Program-made: the position numbers and the translations under genes
Notes under the pieces: generated by a model
The model's input: only the letters and a program-made list of their open reading frames with translations
Database searches by the model: none
What the model was told of the DNA's origin: nothing
Shown here: positions 44,497 through 54,670 of the stretch, piece by piece
How positions within the stretch are numbered: position 1 is the first letter of the stretch
Layout of the letters: each line of letters starts with the position of its first letter
Source: Diplodia intermedia
Taxonomy: Eukaryota > Ascomycota > Dothideomycetes > Botryosphaeriales > Botryosphaeriaceae
Assembly: GCA_021495925.1 (NCBI GenBank)
Contig: JAKEKT010000041.1
Coordinates: forward strand, 186,001 to 250,000
Direction of reading: 5' to 3'
Length of the DNA: 64,000 nt

Positions 44497-46008
44497 TTAT
44501 GCCGCATCAACCGGCAACCCAGGCGTCGTCGGCCTACTCTTTTCAATATTGAAAAACGCCACGTTCTCCCTCAAAGCGACATACTCGCTATCCGCGTAGC
44601 CCAGCACGTCATGGATCTCTGTGCCCTTCACGCCCCTGATCCTCTTGATCTCGGCAGCCGAATAATTCACCACGGCGCGGCCCACCTCAACTGGGGCCGG
44701 ATTTTCCTTCTCGAAGCCGCCGGCGGGCGGCGAGTCTGTACCAGCAGCGGGGGCGATGGAGGCAGAGGTCGGGGCACGCCTGGGGGCACCGGGAGTGCGC
44801 TTCACGACAACAATGCGCACGGCTTCCTGCTGGTGAAAGTGGCCGTCGCAGTCGACGACGCCGACGGGAAGCAGGCCAGCCTTGTCGGCCAAGGCGCGGT
44901 AGGCCCCTTCGTCGATATAGACGGTGCCGTGGGGCGCCAGCCCGTGCAACAGCCAGAAGTAGCGGTCGCGGATCGCGTGCACCTGCGGTAGGAAGCGCGT
45001 ATGCAGCGGGGCCGCGAGGCCGCTGACAGGGTCGACGATCTCCGCGGTGGCTGGGGCGGGAGTGCCTCGCCCTCCAGATGAGGAGAGCTCGAGCGCTGCA
45101 CCGGCCTTGTCCGCGAGTTGTTGATCGTCGTCGCCGGCCAGAGAGTTGCGGCTCGAAGCCATGGACGCCTGGAGCGCTTTCTGCACCTCGGCATACTTGA
45201 CGATGGCGGCGATGTTGCCGGGCTTGGAGGAACGCGTGATGACGGTGGTGACACCTGCGGAAGTGGCCAGACGGGCGGCAACGATCTTGGTCGACATGCC
45301 GCCTGTCCCCAGCGAGGATCCGGCGCTCGAGACGTCGGCCACCAGGTCTGCTATATCCTCGACGACCTCAATGGGCTTGGCGTCCGGGTTCGTGCGCGGG
45401 TTCTTGTCATACAGGCAGTCGACATCGGTCATAAGGAAAAGGTAGTCCGCCTGGACCATGCCTGCTGTGATGGCCGAGAGGGTGTCGTTGTCGCCAAACT
45501 TGATTTCCGTGACCGCCAGCGTGTCGTTCTCGTTGACGATGGGGATCACGCCCATGTGTAGCAACTCGTGGAAGGTGTTCTGGGCGTTGAGGTACTGGGT
45601 CCTGTCGGCAATGTCGTTGCGCGTCAACAGGATCTGGGCGACGGGTTGGTTCATGTGGGCGAACAGCTGGTCCCACAGGCTCATCAAGCGACACTGCCCA
45701 ATGGCGGCCAGCGCCTGCACCTGCGGCAGGTGTTTTGGGCGGCGAGGCAGGTCCATCCGCCGCAGGGCGACGCCAATGGCGCCGGAAGAGACAATGACTA
45801 CGCGATGGCCATCCTTGTGCAGCTTCACGGCGGTCTCGACTATGGTGCTGAGGATCGAGAGCAGCGGCTCATGGGTCTTCTCGTCGACGATGGATGACGT
45901 GCCTGGCCGAAGCTGTTAGCAACTTCTTTGTTCTCCCGCGAGCCGGGGCTGCGAGGGTACAGGCAATGCTGTACCGAGCTTGATTACTATTGTCAGATGC
46001 TTCTTCAT
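44497..46008 (-). CDS. PRO1: Glutamate 5-kinase, proline biosynthesis
   Basis: Exons 46008-45975 and 45902-44497; 479 residues from MKKHLTIVIKLGTSSIVDE. It phosphorylates glutamate to gamma-glutamyl phosphate, the first step to proline, in the cytosol. The amino-acid kinase domain shows IKLGTSS, VVIVSSGAIGVAL, NENDTLAV and KFGDNDTLSAITAGMV; a C-terminal PUA domain follows (GTVYIDEGAYRALADKAGLL ... VVNYSAAEIKRI). The PUA part contains a poorly conserved Ser/Gly/Ala insert, also seen in other filamentous fungi. The 72-nt intron splits a Gly codon in the phosphate-binding loop. Divergent with ATP23; the shared promoter has two TGACTC cores. Confidence 0.95.
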
Positions 46009-46316
46009 CTTGCAAACTGTGGCCGCGAGATCAATGGCGAGAGCGGGGCCTGATATACGCCCGTCCGAGTGACTCTACAGCCGGCGCAGGGGTCCGCGCA
46101 CGCCCTACCTGACTCGCCGATGCCGCAAAATTGACTGACCGCCTTCGCGGGAATCCGTGCTCGCCGCAAACCATCTCGGCAGTTCGGCTGCGCATCCCAT
46201 ATCCAAACCGTCCACCTCTCGCATCTCGCATCAACAGCCGCCTATTAAGCTCGAGCCGTCCCACTCGCCGCTTCTACCGTGACTGAATCGCCTGATCGCC
46301 CAGCGTGGCCGAAGCA
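46009..46316. promoter_or_regulatory. Shared promoter of PRO1 and ATP23, TGACTC cores
   Basis: 308 bp between divergent start codons. Two TGACTC sequences, TGACTCT at 46070-46076 and TGACTCG at 46110-46116, lie about 60 and 100 bp before the PRO1 start. They resemble, with one mismatch at the last base, the Gcn4/CPC1/CpcA site TGACTCA used in general amino-acid control. Function is inferred only. Confidence 0.4.
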
Positions 46317-47117
46317 ATGGACCCAGAGACCAAGCCCGCCGCCGCGGTGCCGCGACCACCCACCAGCACCACCGACCAACCGGACCCGAGCTTCTACAAC
46401 TGGCGCACCTTCTTCTCGATCCTGTCGGGGCAAGCGACGCCGGACGAGCGGCGGCAGTACTTCCTCAACCGCGACACGCTGCGCGAGGACCGCGACATTG
46501 CGCGCGTCGAAGCGCACCGCGACTGGGCTTTCCAGTACTCGCCTGTCGTACGCTTCATGCGCGAGGAGGTGCAGAAGCTCGGCGGCGACATGGGGCCCCA
46601 CAACGTGCGCTGCCGCCGCTGCACCACCGCCCAGGGCGGCGGCTTCGACATCGACTACGGCGTGCTCATCTGTGCCAACCACATGCGCAACAGAGGGCAC
46701 GTTGAGGATACGATTGCACACGAGATGGTGCATGCATATGATTACCTGCGCTTCAAGGTTGATCGGTGGAATCTGCGGCACCAGGCCTGCACTGAGGTAT
46801 GTGGAAGTGAGCTCGGTTGGTTTGAGTGTTTCGAGAAGACGGCGTGCTACTGTTGGATGGACGATGGTTGACTAGGTGCGTTTCGGCAGATCCGCGCTTC
46901 AACACTGAGCGGAGAGTGCAGGTTCACTCGAGAGTTCTTCACCAGGAATCAATGGCGATTTACAAGCCAGCTGCAAGAATGCGTCAGAAGGCGAGCGACG
47001 CTCTCTCTGATGGCCAGGCCAGCCGTCAAGGACGATGTCCATGCCGCACGCCTGGTCAATGAGGTGTGGGACAGCTGCTTCCTGGACACGAGACCGTTCG
47101 ACGAAATCTATAGGTGA
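46317..47117 (+). CDS. ATP23: Mitochondrial inner membrane metalloprotease Atp23
   Basis: Exons 46317-46796 and 46890-47117; 235 residues from MDPETKPAAAVPR. Atp23 in the intermembrane space processes the Atp6 precursor and assists Fo assembly. The zinc-protease motif HEMVH is at about residue 142 (context DTIAHEMVHAYDY), preceded by CRRCTTAQGGGFD and VLICANHM, and followed in exon 2 by the family's EIRASTLSGECRF, QECVRRRA and CFLDTRPFDEIYR. Many conserved Cys residues fit import by the Mia40 route. The 93-nt intron joins ACTE|IRAS as in relatives. The start at 46317 is the only ATG in frame close to the conserved part. Confidence 0.95.
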
Positions 47118-47474
47118 AAGAGATAAAAGGTGGAAGCAAATTTAAAGCCTTGCACTGGAGTTGTGGGGAGTTTCCGTAAATTTGAGATGCTGGATATCCG
47201 AGCCTTGTACCATTAAATGTTGCATAGCGGTGGCGTTAGGTTTGCCAACCAATTCAACTCCTGACCTGATTAATCCGAAACTCCATGCCATATGCCAGCC
47301 CTTGCCCCAAACACCCTATACCAGTTCCTTTCTAGCGCCGAAATCAACCATGGAAAAAACATCGAAACCACCTGCACCCGCTTGAAACCACTCGTCGCCG
47401 GCTTTCTTGCCTGACAAACGTCTTCTCAGAGCGTAAACATGACTGAAACCCACAGGTTCGAAAGTCGCGTAGAA
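47118..47474. other. Convergent intergenic region
   Basis: 357 bp between the ATP23 (+) and Aurora kinase (-) stop codons, with AT-rich stretches near 47130-47190. No gene seen. Confidence 0.5.
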
Positions 47475-48801
47475 TCACGCATCGGACTTGTCACTCGTGC
47501 GGCTCTTGCTCGAGCCGGAGGTGCGTATGTAGCTCCTCTCCCCCTTTACACAGTGCTTGATGATCCAGGGGTGCTTCTCAACCTCCTCAAGAGGCAGGCG
47601 CTTCTCAGGGTCTAAAACGAGCAGCTGTGTTCTACGTTAGCGCACCGTTCCGGGCGAATTAGGGTTTTTTTTTTCTTTCAAACTAACCTTCTTGATCAGA
47701 TCCCGAGCCTCGGGGCTGACGAAGCTGGGGACGGTCATCTCGGCCCTCGCGATTCTGCGCTGGGTCATGACGGGCGTATCCTCGAACGGCGCCTCTCCAA
47801 CCAAGAACTCATACGTCAACACACCCAAACTCCACAGATCGACCTTCTCGCTGTAGTAGTTTTCAGAACTGCCGGGCTTGATCATCTCCGGGGGCAGGTA
47901 ATCCAAAGTTCCGCACATGGTGTTGCGACGGTTGTTCGGTGCGTGGACGCTCCAGCCAAAGTCGGAAATCTTGATTTCGCCGTGGATACCGACAAGAATG
48001 TTCTCGGGCTTGATGTCACGGTGCATGATGTGCTTCTTGTGCAGGTACTTGAGCGCGCCGGCCATCTGGGCAATGTACTGGGCGGCCTTCCACTCGGGGA
48101 AGCGCTGCTCCTTGCGCAGGTGCTTGTACAGCTCGCCCTTGCCGGCGAATTCGAGGATCAGAAAGATACGCTTCGAGTCGTGGAAATGGCCGAAGAGGCG
48201 CAGGATGTTGGGATGCGCCAGGTTCGACTGGATCTCAATCTCGCGGCGCACCTGCTTCTCGACCTTGCCCTGCTGAAGCTCCGACTTGTGCAGCACCTTG
48301 AGCGCGCACACGAAGCCTGACTGGCGCTCCTTGGCCAGGTAGACGCGGCCGAACTTGCCCTTGCCCAGCGGCTTGCCGATCTCGAACATGTTCAGGTTGA
48401 ATTGACGCGGCGCAGTGGGCTGTTTGTAGAGAACGGAGTCAGAGCTGCGGTGGTGCAGTTCGTCCGAGGGCCGCGGCTCGGTGCGCTCGCGCTCGCGTTG
48501 CGCCGTTTGAGATGGAAGGGTGATTTTGGCAATTGTGTTGCTGCTGTACGCCTTGGGGACGTTGGGTTGCTGTAGCCTCTGCAGAGGAAGCTTGACGCGG
48601 CTGCCATTGGTGTTGGCCCCCAGTCCGGCGAGGTTCACTGCTGTGGAGAGAGAGCCCTGCAATAGCGTTAGCAGCGCGACATAAGGGCAATGGGGGCCTG
48701 CGCACCTTGGACTTGTGCTTGGCGTGATTGCCGACAACGTTCTCGTTCTCATTGTTGATGGAGATGCGCTCGAAGGCGGACTCAAGGGTTTTTGTTGTCA
48801 T
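47475..48801 (-). CDS. IPL1: Aurora protein kinase
   Basis: Exons 48801-48706, 48656-47688 and 47624-47475; 404 residues from MTTKTLESAFERI. Aurora kinase is the catalytic member of the chromosomal passenger complex and corrects kinetochore-microtubule attachment. Kinase domain about 121-385: GKGKFGRVYLAK, ALKVLHKSEL, MHRDIKPENIL, SDFGWSVHAP, and the Aurora-type T-loop NRRNTMCGTLDY. The last exon completes subdomain XI (LDPEKRLPLEEVEKHPWI). The N-terminal 115 residues are disordered. The 3' intron contains a run of ten A on the sense strand. The frame upstream of the chosen ATG stays open to 49032, so a longer N-terminus is possible, but fungal Aurora proteins begin with a similar short segment. 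Confidence 0.95.
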
Positions 48802-49313
48802 CGCTGGGGACGTTGCTGCAGGGCGGGACGCGAGGCGCGGTCGGGATGCAGCAATAGAGTGGGATGGGCGGGATGCAAGCGGGCTCCGGGGGAATTGGAG
48901 AAGTCGTCCTTGGGGAGGGAGGCGGGTGGTGGGCGGCGCGGCAGAAGAAGCAGGTTCGCGGAGTGTTGACGGCTGTCTCCACAGCAACAATCGCCGCCTC
49001 TCGCCAGCCACTGCAGCCGCCGCGCCTGCCATGACGTCTGCCGCCGCACTGCCACCGGATTGGACTCGCAGAAATACCGCGATCTAGATGCAATCGAATG
49101 CCCCCGCAGGATTGGCTTGGTACCCCAGCGGCGGGCAACAGCGGCGCCGCTGCAGAGCCTCCCACATGATGCGCGGCAACGATTGCCGGCCCAGGGCCCC
49201 GCTCTCCGAAAATGAGCCGCCTGACCTCAAGCTACCTACCATTCCGTCGCACAGCTACCACCCCGCTACGCATCCAAACAACCCGGTACGGCTCCCCTGC
49301 GCACGACACCACC
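48802..49313. promoter_or_regulatory. Shared promoter of Aurora kinase and TIP41
   Basis: 512 bp between divergent start codons used here (48801 and 49314). Both genes have open frames running into this space (to 49032 on -, from 49212 on +), so the true promoter could be shorter. Confidence 0.45.
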
Positions 49314-50162
49314 ATGGACACGGCGTTTCCAGCCCCCGCCGACCAGGGCAAGTCAATTACACATGGAGGATGGAACATCACCACGCGTAAGCTGCCTATA
49401 CTGAAGGCCGGCCCTATCGACGACATGACGAGCAGACTGGGCATTGCGCTGCCCGAGATGATCTTCGGCGACAACGCCATGCGGCTCGAGCACATTGCGA
49501 CGGGATGGAGCATAGAATTCAACGCCTTCGACGCGCTGGACCGCGTGGACAAGACGGGCGAGAAGATGCTCGAGGTTGCTTACTCAAAGGAGTGGCAGAA
49601 GACAAGGTGAGGCGCGGAGCTTCGTCGTCGGCGCAAGCGCTAAGAACCTGTTCCAAGGCAAAACCACGCCTCGGAAATCAAAGAGGTAGTCAAGCCGTTC
49701 GACTGGTCGTTCAGCACCGACTATGCCGGCACTGTTCCCTCGGAATCCCGCCTCAGGTTCGAGGAGACTGAAACCCTGATCCCCGTGGCGTTGCTCAAAC
49801 GCCCCGATCCCATCCTGTTCTTCGATGATCTCGTGCTCTACGAAGACGAGCTCGCCGACAACGGCATCTCGCTTATGTCGTGCAAGATCCGCGTCATGCC
49901 CGCCCGCTTGCTGCTGCTGTGCAGATTTTTCCTACGGCTAGACGACGTCATCTTCCGCATCCGCGACACCAGAGTCTTCGTTGAGTTTGAGACCGGCGAG
50001 GTCATCCGTGAGTACACGGCTCGCGAGGAGAGATATGACGTGGTGAAGAAGAAGATGGCCATTACTAGAGAAGATGTGCCCGCGCTCATGAGAGACCCGA
50101 ACCGCCTTGTCGAGCACGTACCAATCGTTGATGGAAAGCTGGAGAAGTGTGTCGTCAAGTAA
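49314..50162 (+). CDS. TIP41: TIP41-like PP2A regulator of TOR signalling
   Basis: Exons 49314-49606 and 49658-50162; 265 residues from MDTAFPAPADQGK. Tip41 binds Tap42 and the PP2A-type phosphatases (Sit4/Pph21) and acts downstream of TORC1. Family blocks: WNITTRKLPILKAGPIDDM, LPEMIFGDNAMRLEH, VVKPFDWSFSTDYAG, PILFFDDLVLYEDELADNG, SCKIRVMPARLLLLCRFFLR, DVIFRIRDTRVF. Size agrees with fungal Tip41 (about 270-360). The 51-nt intron splits Arg in KTR|QNHAS. An in-frame upstream ATG at 49212 would add 34 residues with an Arg/Thr-rich start; the downstream ATG was preferred because conserved sequence starts soon after it. Confidence 0.95.
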
Positions 50163-50927
50163 AAATCCATGGGCCGCACAATGGTCCTGTCGAACTGCGG
50201 CTCTGGCCCAGTGCCCAGATTCTTGAGCACTGCAGCTTCGAAGTGACGTCCGCGTACCTGTGCGGACTACGGGCTCCTGCCTACGCACGCTCGCTTTGCG
50301 CTGGGCATGGGCGGACAAAACAAAAATCCCGCCACGGACCAACGGTTGACGGCGCGACGTTGCTGCCTCCGCTGCCAAATTGGTTGTCGAAACGTGCAGA
50401 CATGGAACGGCCAGGTCCAAACCATGGTTGTGCTCATGGGGAAACACTCCGTTGGACCCTGTCGACCTACACACAGTTCAGGGTCAGCCGCGAAAAGCCA
50501 TAGGATTATCTCATTCAATGCACCACCCTCCAGTCCCATGCTTGAAACGGCGTAATGCCCTAATGCGTGAACATAGTACTAGCGGAGCCGGGCCCTGTTC
50601 CTTGCGTAGCGTGGTAAAATTAGCACGGTCAAGCACTTCCAGGAGCCGGTACAGAAACGAGTTGCGTCAGTGATCCCAGGATCGTGCAATATGGACGTTG
50701 TCCAATCCATGGTATGTAGCTTTCTGTGACCTTCTAATCGACCATCAGACTTTTCACCATTGGTCTTTTGGCCGCTGGTCGTTCTCATTAAAGCCTCCCC
50801 TGCCCACCCTCCTGTCCTTCTCTCTTCAACCGACACAGATCTTGTCTCACGAATACAATTCCCCACCACCACCACCACCACCACCACCACCATCACCATC
50901 ACCACCATCACCACCACCACCATCACC
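50163..50927. other. Intergenic, CAC microsatellite at 3' end
   Basis: No gene recognised between TIP41 and the small ORF. The last 65 bp are an imperfect CCA/CAC repeat. Confidence 0.5.
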
Positions 50928-50960
50928 ATGCACACCACCACCAACAACAACAACAACAAC
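50863..50960 (+). repeat. Trinucleotide microsatellite (CAC/CCA then CAA)
   Basis: About 98 bp of CAC/CAT triplets changing to CAA triplets at about 50945. It spans the start codon of the small ORF at 50928, which lies inside the repeat, so it forms the end of its leader and encodes the HTTTNNNNNN start of the predicted protein. Confidence 0.9.
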
Positions 50961-51251
50961 GAGGTCTCTCAGGAGATCAACTCGACCCGCCTGTGCGGGA
51001 TGAACGACGAGCTCACCATCGCACAGGTCTCAGGGGCCATGTGCTCGGGCTCCAACGACCCCGTCGGCGCCCTGCGCATGCAGAACGCCGGCTCTCTCTA
51101 TTGGGAGCGCCGGAAGTACAACGCCGAAAAGGCGGCCAGGACCAGGCACCAGTCAACTGATGACTGGCCCTCCGAGATGGAGTCTCCGCGCTCCAAGGGG
51201 AAGTCGGTGATCAGATTCACCGAGCCGCTGCCCACGTGGCAGCGCGAGTAA
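50928..51251 (+). CDS. Small hypothetical protein, 107 aa
   Basis: Single-exon frame beginning MHTTTNNNNNN, directly at the microsatellite. After the Asn run the sequence becomes non-repetitive and soluble: STRLCGMNDELTIAQVSGAM, then GALRMQNAGSLYWERRKYNA and a basic end (SPRSKGKSVIRFTEPLPTW). No signal peptide, membrane helix or known domain. Support is the non-repetitive composition, C/G third positions and a CT-rich leader upstream. I do not recognise it; it may be a lineage-specific gene or a chance frame. The start could also be an earlier in-frame ATG at 50760, which would place the repeat in the protein as a Thr/Ile run. Confidence 0.5.
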   Translation: MHTTTNNNNNNEVSQEINSTRLCGMNDELTIAQVSGAMCSGSNDPVGALRMQNAGSLYWERRKYNAEKAARTRHQSTDDWPSEMESPRSKGKSVIRFTEPLPTWQRE

Positions 51252-52731
51252 CCAGCACTCTTTTCCCCTCTTTCCCCCTCTCATCCTCTCCACTGGGAGG
51301 GTTTTTGAGGTTTTAACGAGGCTGGGTTGTTTTGCCTGCAAGAGTTTTTTTTTTTTTTTTTTTTTGTTTTGGAGATACCCGGCGGATGGACTGCACTGTT
51401 TTTTACTGTTTTCTGCTGTTTTGGGATGCAGCTTGTCCGGAGTTCCTGTTTTAAAGTGGTCTAGATAGATTTTACTTGTCGCTGCGACCTTGCCGAAGCT
51501 GCCGTGACCTGCGGTTCCTAAAACGTATAAGCGGTCTGCGAGGCATCTGGTCAGCAAAATGGGCAGGACTTCAAAAATGCTGTTTCTGAATGATGTGCAA
51601 ATTGTGACGAGTGAAGCAAAGTGATTCGTGTGCTAATGCCCAATCAAGCCAAGCAGCTAACTTTGTGCGGTACACCTTTGCTGCAAGGTGTATACCCAGC
51701 CGCACCAACCAGCTGTATAGTTACCGAGCAGTCGCTTTGCAATCTCATATATCTTGTTACGTACCTATCAGACGTGCAAGGATTGAGACGAAAGTTGAAT
51801 GGCTACAGAACGGGCTCGCTCGAAAACGACCTTGAGGATACAGAAGCACAAACGTCCAGATTACCACATGGACCTTGGCTGGGGCTTGAAGGATCACGGG
51901 TACATGGATTGGGGTTCTCTAAAGTAACACCAGTAAGGTCGCAGGAGTATCGTTTGGTCGACGAGCGATCTCAATGATGTCTTGGTGGAGGAATTTTTGA
52001 GAATGGGACCTTGAAGTGGGGACTCAGAAGGGGGGTCCAAGAAGTCGGACATATACGAGTAATACAATTTCCCGTGGATCATGCGCAAACAAACTTATGC
52101 TCTCTAAGAGACACTTGAGTAACTGGGAAAGACAGTCTGGGACTCTCAAGATCTTGATGACCTTGAAGTGGACGTACAGTGACCGTCCCCACTCTGTTGA
52201 AAAGAAGAAAATGCTAAAGGAGCTTGAAAGTTCCAGGGATAGTTGGAACCACCGTGCAAGCTTTGCCAGAGTCATCGATTGATTTCTGAAGTCTTGCGTG
52301 CCCAGATTGGAAAGAGTTCAAATCCATGACACCCGAATATAAAATGTTAATAATCGACACATCGACGACCGTCTAGAGGCAGTGGAATGCTTCTATGGAA
52401 GCTCAAGAAACTGATTCCAAAGAGAAAACCTTTCGCTTAATTCCCAGGTGCTACCCACAAACTTTTGTACCCATAAGATGTCTATCAGAGCTAAGCCCGT
52501 AGTAAAGTTATTGTGTCTGACCGTCGCTATTCTGTGGATGAAGACGACGACGGCTCTGCTACAGCATCATTCACAGCTCACTCGAGTCGTAGATGAAACT
52601 CGGAAACATCACAGGAGCCTTCCACGCTTCTAAGATGACATGGAGGATGGCAGGCCCATCCTCTGGAGAAACACCTGTAGATGTAGTCGAGATATGCTAA
52701 GAGTAGTTGGTAGAGTAGAGGAAAGCTACTA
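51252..52731. other. Gene-poor AT-richer region
   Basis: 1.48 kb without a convincing gene. The + frame at 52016-52282 contains a helical, charged piece (LKWTYSDRPHSVEKKKMLKE) that could be an eroded gene, but it has no family match that I can name. Confidence 0.4.
51345..51365 (+). repeat. 21-nt poly(T) tract
   Basis: Uninterrupted T run about 95 bp after the small ORF's stop, followed by TTTT/TGTTTT repeats to 51430. Could be part of a 3' end or simply a slippage-prone tract. Confidence 0.85.
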
Positions 52732-54468
52732 CTAGCCTTTTCCTGGATCTATTTCGGCGTACTCGAGCCAACGATTGTTGCTCGCCTTCTTCCATGTGCG
52801 AATTGCACCGTCATCGCCAGTGGACACGAGAAGATCACCTGCATCATGGTTACCAAAATAGAACGGGCGGTCTTCACAAAGGATTGCTCGCATACCCATC
52901 TGAGAGAATGATACGCGCCAGACTGCTCCATGGTGCGAGTCCAGCTCTGCAACCATCTTGACGTGGTGCTTGACACGGCCGGGATCTTGATCATTCTCAT
53001 GGCCGTCCCCAACTCGAGAGGCACCGGCAAGGCCGGCTCCAATACCCGATGGCGCGTTACGGCGACTGCGAGGAGATGGCTGGGGCTCAGGTGCGACCGG
53101 GGCAGCAAGGGTGGACTGCTGCGGGCTTTCGGGAGTGGAAAGCTCATATATGCGGATCGAGCCGTCCTTGCTTGCAGTCGCTATAATGTCCGTTCCGCGC
53201 ATAGAGCCATTGGCCCATGCCACGTCGCGAAGAATGCTTCGCGAGCCGATAAGCTCAGCTGCAACGTAGAAGCGGCGATTCTTGTCACTGCGATAGACCC
53301 TGACCCCATCCATGGCGGCGACAGCGAGTGACAGAGCGCGTCTGTCTAGGCCGGCATTGACCGCACTCCAGCAGGGTAGCTGCTCCTTGTGGAAGCACAC
53401 CCGGAAACTTGCTTCCTCGGAGCGGGGGGGAGGCGGCTGCAGGACCTGCGTTTGTGCAAGAATCTGCCACTCGGAAAGATTTCCATGGTCGACAGGCTCG
53501 TTGACGGTGAGCGTGCCGTCGCGGGTGATGAGGGCGACCCAAGTTTCCTGCATGATCTGCTTGAAGTCGAGTGACATGAAAGGCGTGCGCGTCTCGGAGA
53601 CTTGGTTGTAGATGAGCTTGAAGCGACGACCGGAATTGGCGATTTCCGTCACATCCTCCTGCCAGATCTTGAAACGGCCGTCTTCGCCAATGCTGCCAAT
53701 GACTTCACCCATGAATGGGCCATTCCATTTGACCTGCAAGTCATCAGTGTCACCCAATGTCACTGCGGATGCTGCACGGGAGACTGGGATGGTGTAGTGA
53801 GCAGGTGTAAAGGATGCAACAAGAGGAAAGACGACATGGAGAGTGCAGCACTAGCGCAGGCGGCGACCTACTTCGACGATTTCGCCGTCATGGGCCCTCC
53901 AGCTGTCGACCAGGGACCAGTTTTCGTCCTTGCGGTCCCAGACCTTGAGGCGGTGGTCAGACGAGGCGGTGACCATGCGGTTGCCGAAGAAGTTGAAGTC
54001 AACGGCCAGGACCAGGTCCTGGTGGCCGTGGTCGAACGTCTGGAAGCCCTGGTTGGCGGACATGTTGCGGGTAGCCTGACGGGCCTTGGCCTCGGAGTCG
54101 CGCAGCTCCTGGTAGGCCTCGAGAGGGGCGTCGGCTAGAGGTCTTGCTCCATGTTCGAAGGTCAGTAGCGAGGTGCTCTTGCGCAGGGCGTCGGCGTAAT
54201 AGGCCTTGTCGGAGGGCTCACTGCTGGCGTCGACGACGATGATGGGCACAAGGCTCTGGGCGCGTCGGTGGTGGGAGGTGGGGCCGTCCCTGTCGCGGTC
54301 CCTTGGCGACAGCGAGGCGTCGGAGGCGGCCTGCGAGGGCAGGCGGCTGGGGGTGAGGGATTTGAGAAACTGCGGGCGGGCGAGCTTGGTGGTGACGAGG
54401 TCGAGCTGGGCCTGGATGGAGTCGCGGCGGGGCGCGTGAGCAGCTGCGAGCGCGTTGACGTTGTCCAT
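52732..54468 (-). CDS. SEH1: Nucleoporin Seh1 (WD40), with N-terminal extension
   Basis: Exons 54468-53872, 53733-52896 and 52838-52732; 513 residues. Seh1 is a six-blade beta-propeller shared by the Nup84 nuclear pore subcomplex and the SEA complex that controls TORC1. Matching blocks: FDHGHQDLVLAVDFNFFG, MVTASSDHRLKVWDR, WRAHDGEIVEVKWNGPFMG, IGEDGRFKIWQEDV, IIATASKDGSIRIYEL, LLVSTGDDGAIRTWKK. A Pro/Ser/Arg insert (about 430-470) is typical of filamentous fungi. About 150 residues precede the usual start (MSANQGFQTFDHGH, ATG near 54063), in one open frame with coding-like composition; they could be real or a separate upstream start. The last intron (57 nt) is stop-free and in frame. Confidence 0.9.
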
Positions 54469-54670
54469 GGCGCGTCGCAGCGTTGGCGGGGGCCCGCTTG
54501 CGGCTAGGGCGGCACTAGGGCTGCGGCTGGGGCGTGGGCTGCGTGCGCCTGCCTGCGACGAGAAGAGGATACGCGGCCCGATATATAACATCTGGCTTCA
54601 ACACTACTGCCACTGCCTGCAGCTCCCCCGTCCCGCATGACACTCGTTTTATAATCCTCACCCGCACGCC
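54469..54670. promoter_or_regulatory. Shared promoter of SEH1 and ALG7, TATA-like
   Basis: 202 bp between divergent start codons. A GATATATAAC element at 54579-54588 is about 85 bp before the ALG7 ATG and about 115 bp before the SEH1 ATG used here, and could serve either direction. If SEH1 really starts near 54063, the promoter would be larger. Confidence 0.45.

Noticed and set aside
50863..50960. CRISPR-like or tag-like repeat
   Set aside because: It is a simple trinucleotide microsatellite without spacers; a nuclear fungal genome would not carry CRISPR.
52310..52326. tRNA B-box-like GAGTTCAAATCC
   Set aside because: No A-box at the right distance and no cloverleaf can be folded by eye from the flanking sequence.
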